DNA of 64,000 nt from Euonymus europaeus. Its lineage: Eukaryota; Streptophyta; Magnoliopsida; Celastrales; Celastraceae. Below the pieces are notes generated by a model that was given only the letters and a program-made list of their open reading frames with translations, ran no database searches and had not been told where the DNA came from. The position numbers and the translations under genes are program-made. The DNA is taken from contig OY756972.1 in NCBI GenBank assembly GCA_963580455.1, forward strand, positions 16,135,001 through 16,199,000, given 5' to 3'. Positions 59,751 to 64,000 of the stretch are shown piece after piece; the stretch's first letter is position 1, and each line of letters starts with the position of its first letter.

Positions 59751-60849
59751 GAGAATCTTTGCCAACATGTTAGTCAACGTAATATGAAAATAATTTCGAA
59801 AAATAATAACAAATAAGAACACCACAAATTTAATTTAACTGGGAAAAATCTTGAGTTTATGAGAGATCAACCTTTCAAAGCAATCCACTATACGAGAAAA
59901 AACTTACAATCTATCATTACCTACGACTCAATTGTACAACTTGACTTAGCGTATGATTCAAACCAAATCAACAAACCAATTGTGATTTGACATTGCTCTT
60001 GGCACCTCCAAGATACTTTGAACTTGATGTAGGATCCACATAACCTTGGTAACCTGTGGAGGTTACACCAACTGTGCAAAATTTGTTCTTCTTATTCTTT
60101 CTCATTTGGATCAACTCGAGAAATTGAATGAACATTACTCAAACATAAAACTCACACTCTCTCATATTTAATACAAATATGAAACTCTCAAACAAACATC
60201 AAGGATAGTGGAAAAATAAAGACACAAAGCACTCAAACTCTCAACTCTCAATTCTTCCTCAAAGCTTCGATGCCTAGAACTCCATGGATATTCTCTTTAT
60301 ATACGAGACTAGCTCTCATCCAGATAAAGGCAATTGATGAATATGATGATATCTAGAGGATAATAACTGCAAAGGATTAAGATGAAAACAAACAATCATG
60401 TATCCCAATTAAATGGTTAATTTTTATCTAATAACTTATCCACAAGAAGTCCTTTATCAAAAATACAACAATTGAGTTATCTCTTGAATAAAATAATATC
60501 CAAACCAATTTTATCTCATTAAAAAGAGTTAGATAATATTAACCACAATAATAGGAGTTCAACATTTAATTAACAGTTATCCCATAGAGAGTCCATTTTA
60601 ACCACAACAACCCAAGTGAGATTTGAATTAGGAATTCATTCCAAACACAATCACCTAAGTATTATCTCTTAATTAGGACAAAAATCAATTTTCTCAAAAA
60701 TGCGCACCAGATTCCTTGTACATAGAGTTCATCACTCACTATAATATTGATCAGTTTAGGCAACCTAAAGCCTACATGGTGAGCTTTCATGCAGTTACAT
60801 AAACCCTTATCACACAAGTGTCACTTAGCTAAGGATATTTATCCTAACA
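59750..60849 (-). repeat. Ty1/copia LTR
   Basis: On the minus strand it begins TGTTAGGATAAATATCC at 60849, immediately after the purine tract CAAGGGAGAGAT, so it is a 3' LTR. A TATATAAAG box lies on the minus strand at 60304-60296. More purine-rich tracts (AAGGGGGAGAG, GAGGGGGAGATAATG) lie upstream at about 60930-60960, as in SIRE/Tork-type copia elements. The far end (near 59750) is approximate. Confidence 0.6.
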
Positions 60850-61085
60850 ATCTCTCCCTTGATACTTGAGTGATCAAGAACACCTTTATGCATCAATCAT
60901 AACCATAACCTAGAGTTTTGATAAACTCTCCCCCTTAAGCAATCATTATCTCCCCCTCAATCATTAGAACTTGCATGTTTGTCCAAAAGAGTCCAACTAT
61001 AAGCCACACATGTGTACATCACACAATTTTCATGCCAACACTTATCCATGGCACTACATGTTGAAAAACAATTCTCTCCAGTAGC
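60850..61085 (-). pseudogene. 3' internal end of the minus-strand copia element
   Basis: The purine tracts next to the LTR and noncoding sequence remain, but no pol coding could be read before the junction with the opposite-strand copia remnant at about 61085. The element is therefore truncated. Confidence 0.45.
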
Positions 61086-61966
61086 CTATGTCCTTGTCTC
61101 GTGACTCTACTACCATGGTTGTCCAGACCAATACTGCGCTTGACTATGGAAAAGGAGTCCATCTAGTTCTCAAGGTTGCTGTGACCAACTGCACTGTAAT
61201 TATTGTCACAAATAGGGCTGCAAAATTGAGAAATGTTATAAGCTTTATGGTTATCCTTTTGGACGACCAAAATGGCAACCTCACTTTGTTTGTGTTATGC
61301 TACTGTCACTCCTCATAATAGATCAAAATTCCATGTTCGAGCTCACACTTGTGTATTTCTTGAATACCCTTTTGGTGTCAAAAGATGTCGACTGTTTGAT
61401 CTCCAAACTCACGAAATTTACATTTCATCAAATGTTATTTGTCAACAAACAAAGTTTTCATTCCAAACTTCTACTTTCGCTCTTACTCCATCTTCATCTC
61501 CCAATGTGATCCTTGACACGACTCCTAGTGATCCTTAAGATTGGGCCTTTATTTGAAGTTGTTTCTTCATATATCTCTACCTTTGGCTCATCTATCACAT
61601 CAACTACTACACCTCTATTTGACTTCCTTATCCCTCATAACCATTCCTCCAGCTCTCCTATTTCACGGGTTCTATAAACACCCCCATATCTAGCTGATTA
61701 TTACTGTAACAGTACACTATGCATTCCTTTATCCTCACATGTTCATGGGCACCAATCCCTATCTAAGTATTTAACCTACTCTAATTTTTCTCCTTCCCAT
61801 GTTTAACTTTTTTGTGCCAATTCTTCTGCTCATGAACCTTCCAGTTTTAATGATTCCCTCAAAGATCTTTCTTGGTTCCTTGCCATGAACTCAGAACAAC
61901 ATTTTCTTGAATTAAATCACACCTGGAACCTCACAGTTCTTCCTGCTGGCCAATGTGCCATTGACT
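61086..61966 (+). pseudogene. Ty1/copia remnant: gag knuckle fused to integrase/RT linker
   Basis: The gag zinc knuckle reads CNYCHK-stop-GCKIEKCYKLYGYPFGRPKWQPH (about 61190-61285). It is followed, after an evident internal deletion, by the integrase C-terminal region (TPHNRSKFHVRAHTCVFLEYPFG, YRLFDLQTHE-like), a Ser/Pro linker and the start of RT (AMNSEQHFLELNHTWNLTVLP, CAID). The reading ends abruptly at 61966, where the right-hand Tat element inserted. Stops and frameshifts are frequent. Confidence 0.8.
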
Positions 61967-61970
61967 CTGA

Positions 61971-62714
61971 TGACGTCAAAAAGGTGACAGTATCGTAATG
62001 ACTATCAGTCGGTCAGGCTGGAGCTGTAGCAAGTGAGCGTCCTGAAATAAATGTGAACAAATGTGAGCTTAAAGACCCGGGCTTGAGGTTGTCCTCAGGT
62101 GTAGGCGCTCCGATGCTCAAGTCAGTAGGGATCCAATTATTAGAAGTGCCCCGGTATGCAGAGCTCTTCTCTAAGCTTTTAACAGCAAGTTGTGATAAAA
62201 AAAATACCTGAGAACAAGGTTCCCATTTATAAGGGTCGTCCTGTCCGAGTTTTACGAATAGTAAAACTCTTTAATTTATTGGTTGAGCGTATTGTTTCGA
62301 AGCACAGTCCTTTTAGGACTCCTTTTCCTATTTGGAGTTGGACTCCTTTAATTTCAGTATCCCATTGAAAGTTGGACATAGGTTAAAACATCGGTGTCAT
62401 ATCTCGGCCACACAATGGCCTTCCTATCCCGGCACGGGTTCCTGAGTCGGAGCAATGTTCAAGGAGCCCGAGCTAGTACGGTACGGCATGGGCTAGAGAC
62501 GTTTCTCCTCATGTCGGACCGGTATGGCACCTTCACGAGCAGGACCGGTGCAATAGGCCGGTAGAGTTAATTCTCAGGTCGGACCGACATGTTAGACCGG
62601 TGCAGTCTTCTTTAGGCCGGGCCGGCGCAATCACTCCATAAAGACATTTATCTGGGCCACGTTAGTGATGACATGTGTTACTATCTTATTCGTGGGGTTA
62701 TTTTAGGCATATCA
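61971..62714 (-). mobile_element. 3' LTR of the right-hand Tat element
   Basis: Plus-strand ends are TGACGTCA... and ...GGCATATCA; on the minus strand it reads TGATATGCC...TTTGACGTCA, 744 bp. It is followed inward by GTTGCCCCCCAGC (62715-62727), the complement of a polypurine tract. A TATAAAT box lies on the minus strand at 62231-62225, confirming the direction. It interrupts copia RT sequence. The other end of the element is outside the window. Confidence 0.75.
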
Positions 62715-62727
62715 GTTGCCCCCCAGC
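62715..62727 (-). other. Polypurine tract of the right-hand Tat element
   Basis: GCTGGGGGGCAAC on the minus strand, adjacent to the LTR, is the mirror of the tract at 4470-4481. Confidence 0.7.
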
Positions 62728-63056
62728 TCTTGAATTGATGCGTCGTTCTCGCGAATTTCAATGCAAAGGTTATGACAATGGATTAAATGTCGAGGTGACG
62801 TTTGAAACAAACGACCAAGATCGAAACGGATGAGTTGTCAGTTATCCTGGGCCATCCGAGCCGGGTCAACAACTACTGTATATAGGGCAGAACTTGATCT
62901 CTTTCTATTGTCACTATCACAATTTCATCTGTTCCGTTCCCGTTCCGTGCTAAAACCTCAATAACCGTACCGAGCCATTCCGTGAAAATCGTTCCGAGCC
63001 GCACCGCTTTCATTTTCCGAGTTAGTAACCTACCTTATTTTGTCGATTAGCGTCAA

Positions 63057-63857
63057 ATGTCTTTCGGCTCGGTACACCCACACCGGATCGAAACCTCTAG
63101 TTCCTCCTCCGACACATCTTCTAGTTCAGGTTATACATTTACGTCATCTGAACCTTCAAGAAATGTAGGAGTAGACGCCCCGGATGCCCATAGTGACAAC
63201 GAGTCCGTACAAATAGTTTTCAAAAGTAAACCTGAGGCAGCCTCTAAGGAATACGAGGGGCCAAACCTTTGCCGGGGTGGTATCTCGGGAATGAAGGATG
63301 TAGAGCCGTCTTGCTTGTCCGGTTTGAGGTGTCTAAATGACTTAGTAGATATTTTGAAAGATAAGTACAGTATTCCGTGGCCATGCCAAGCCATTACAAC
63401 CAATGAACATCCCCTTCGACCGGACCGCAATACCTTCAACGTCATGGTTTAAAGTTTAAAATTTGGGGCCCGTATCCCGTACCCACGAGCCTTAACTAGC
63501 TTTTTCCGCCGTTTCAACATATGTCTGGGATGCCTCACGCCCAATTCTTGGCTATTCCTTAGCACAATTCTAACCCTTTTCCATCAGTATGACATACCAT
63601 TTTCATCCAAAGTGCTCCAGCACCTGTTTCAGATTAACCACCATCCCCGTAAAAGGGGCTTATACTACCTCCAATTTCGGGATCCAATTCAACCGTTCCG
63701 GTACAAATCCTCTGTGAAACAATGGAAATCTTCCTTCTTTTTTGTGACCGTGCCAATCAAAATCGATGAGGAACCCCCGTTCTGCAATACATACGGGGTT
63801 CCGAGGCTAAGCTTTTTTAACAGCCTTTCGCATCTTTCCGATGAGGAGGACGGTTGA
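63057..63857 (+). pseudogene. Antisense ORF (aORF) of the right-hand Tat element
   Basis: One frame runs from ATG 63057 to TGA 63855 with a single internal stop, TAA 63450-63452. The N-terminus is Ser-rich (ETSSSSSDTSSSSGYTF). The middle carries the PF04195-like signature FGARIPYPRALTSFFRRFN and LTPNSW. The C-terminal part matches the left aORF: KVLQHLFQI, LYYLQF, WKSSFFFVTVPI and LSFFNSLSHLSDEE. Being on the strand opposite to the LTR and polypurine tract, it is antisense to the element, as in the left copy. The reading after 63857 loses frame at the window edge. Function unknown. Confidence 0.75.
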
Positions 63858-64000
63858 CTAGCACGCTTGAAAAATCTTTTTCCCCCTTGCCTCGGATGAT
63901 AGGAGATTTAGTCATGAGGACTACTCAAGGGCTTTCGCCTCGGACATTGTCCAGAGAGGTTGGTCCGGGATCAAAAGTGTTTGATTCACTTCTTTTTATT

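Overview
This is a plant nuclear genome segment, most likely from a eudicot. It is AT-rich, has GT-AG introns and TTTAGGG-like repeats, and carries typical plant LTR-retrotransposon lineages (Tat with antisense ORFs, chromovirus, Ty1/copia, TRIM) plus PIF/Harbinger, Mutator and hAT DNA transposons. The species cannot be named from the sequence. The only host gene I can support is BRF1, the TFIIB-related subunit of the RNA polymerase III initiation factor TFIIIB. It lies on the minus strand from 36766 down to 14046. Nineteen coding exons join in phase to 627 codons plus a stop, with no lesion seen.

Layout. 1-4870: degenerate Tat-lineage Ty3/gypsy element on the plus strand (RT end, RNase H, aRNH, integrase), a convergent antisense ORF, a polypurine tract and a 3' LTR. 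5160-10444: full-length PIF/Harbinger element with TAA target duplication, a DDE transposase gene and a Myb/SANT-like gene, each lightly mutated, and a Tourist-like MITE nested in the intron of the second gene. 10448-14045: noncoding, with one foldback MITE. 14046-37960: BRF1 and its probable promoter. At least six of its introns hold mobile elements: a TIR element carrying a piece of a beta-1,3-glucanase gene, two TRIM-like elements, three or more MITEs, and a 5.2 kb chromovirus with both LTRs.

38021-42097: a MULE with about 165-bp TIRs, inserted directly upstream of the probable BRF1 promoter. Its left TIR was later split by an hAT-type element. 42107-46100: unannotated AT-rich DNA, then a gag-only LTR element on the minus strand with an exact 48-bp-period tandem array. 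46640-49560: degenerate coding-like sequence split by a 2.27 kb solo LTR. 49560-49990: degenerate telomere-like tract. 50570-55700: layered copia and chromovirus remnants, LTRs and primer-binding sites. 55700-59750: AT-rich, nothing recognised. 59750-61966: copia LTR (minus) and copia pol remnant (plus). 61971-64000: the 3' end of a second Tat element, minus strand, with its antisense ORF on plus. It mirrors the element at the left edge.

Apart from BRF1, every coding region is transposon-derived and mutated. I found no convincing undescribed multi-gene system. The most notable items are the gene-fragment-carrying TIR element, the MULE/hAT nest at the BRF1 promoter, the GC-AG intron in BRF1, the gag-only element with the 48-bp array, and the two mirrored Tat antisense ORFs. 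All calls come from reading and hand-splicing the sequence; no database search was run.
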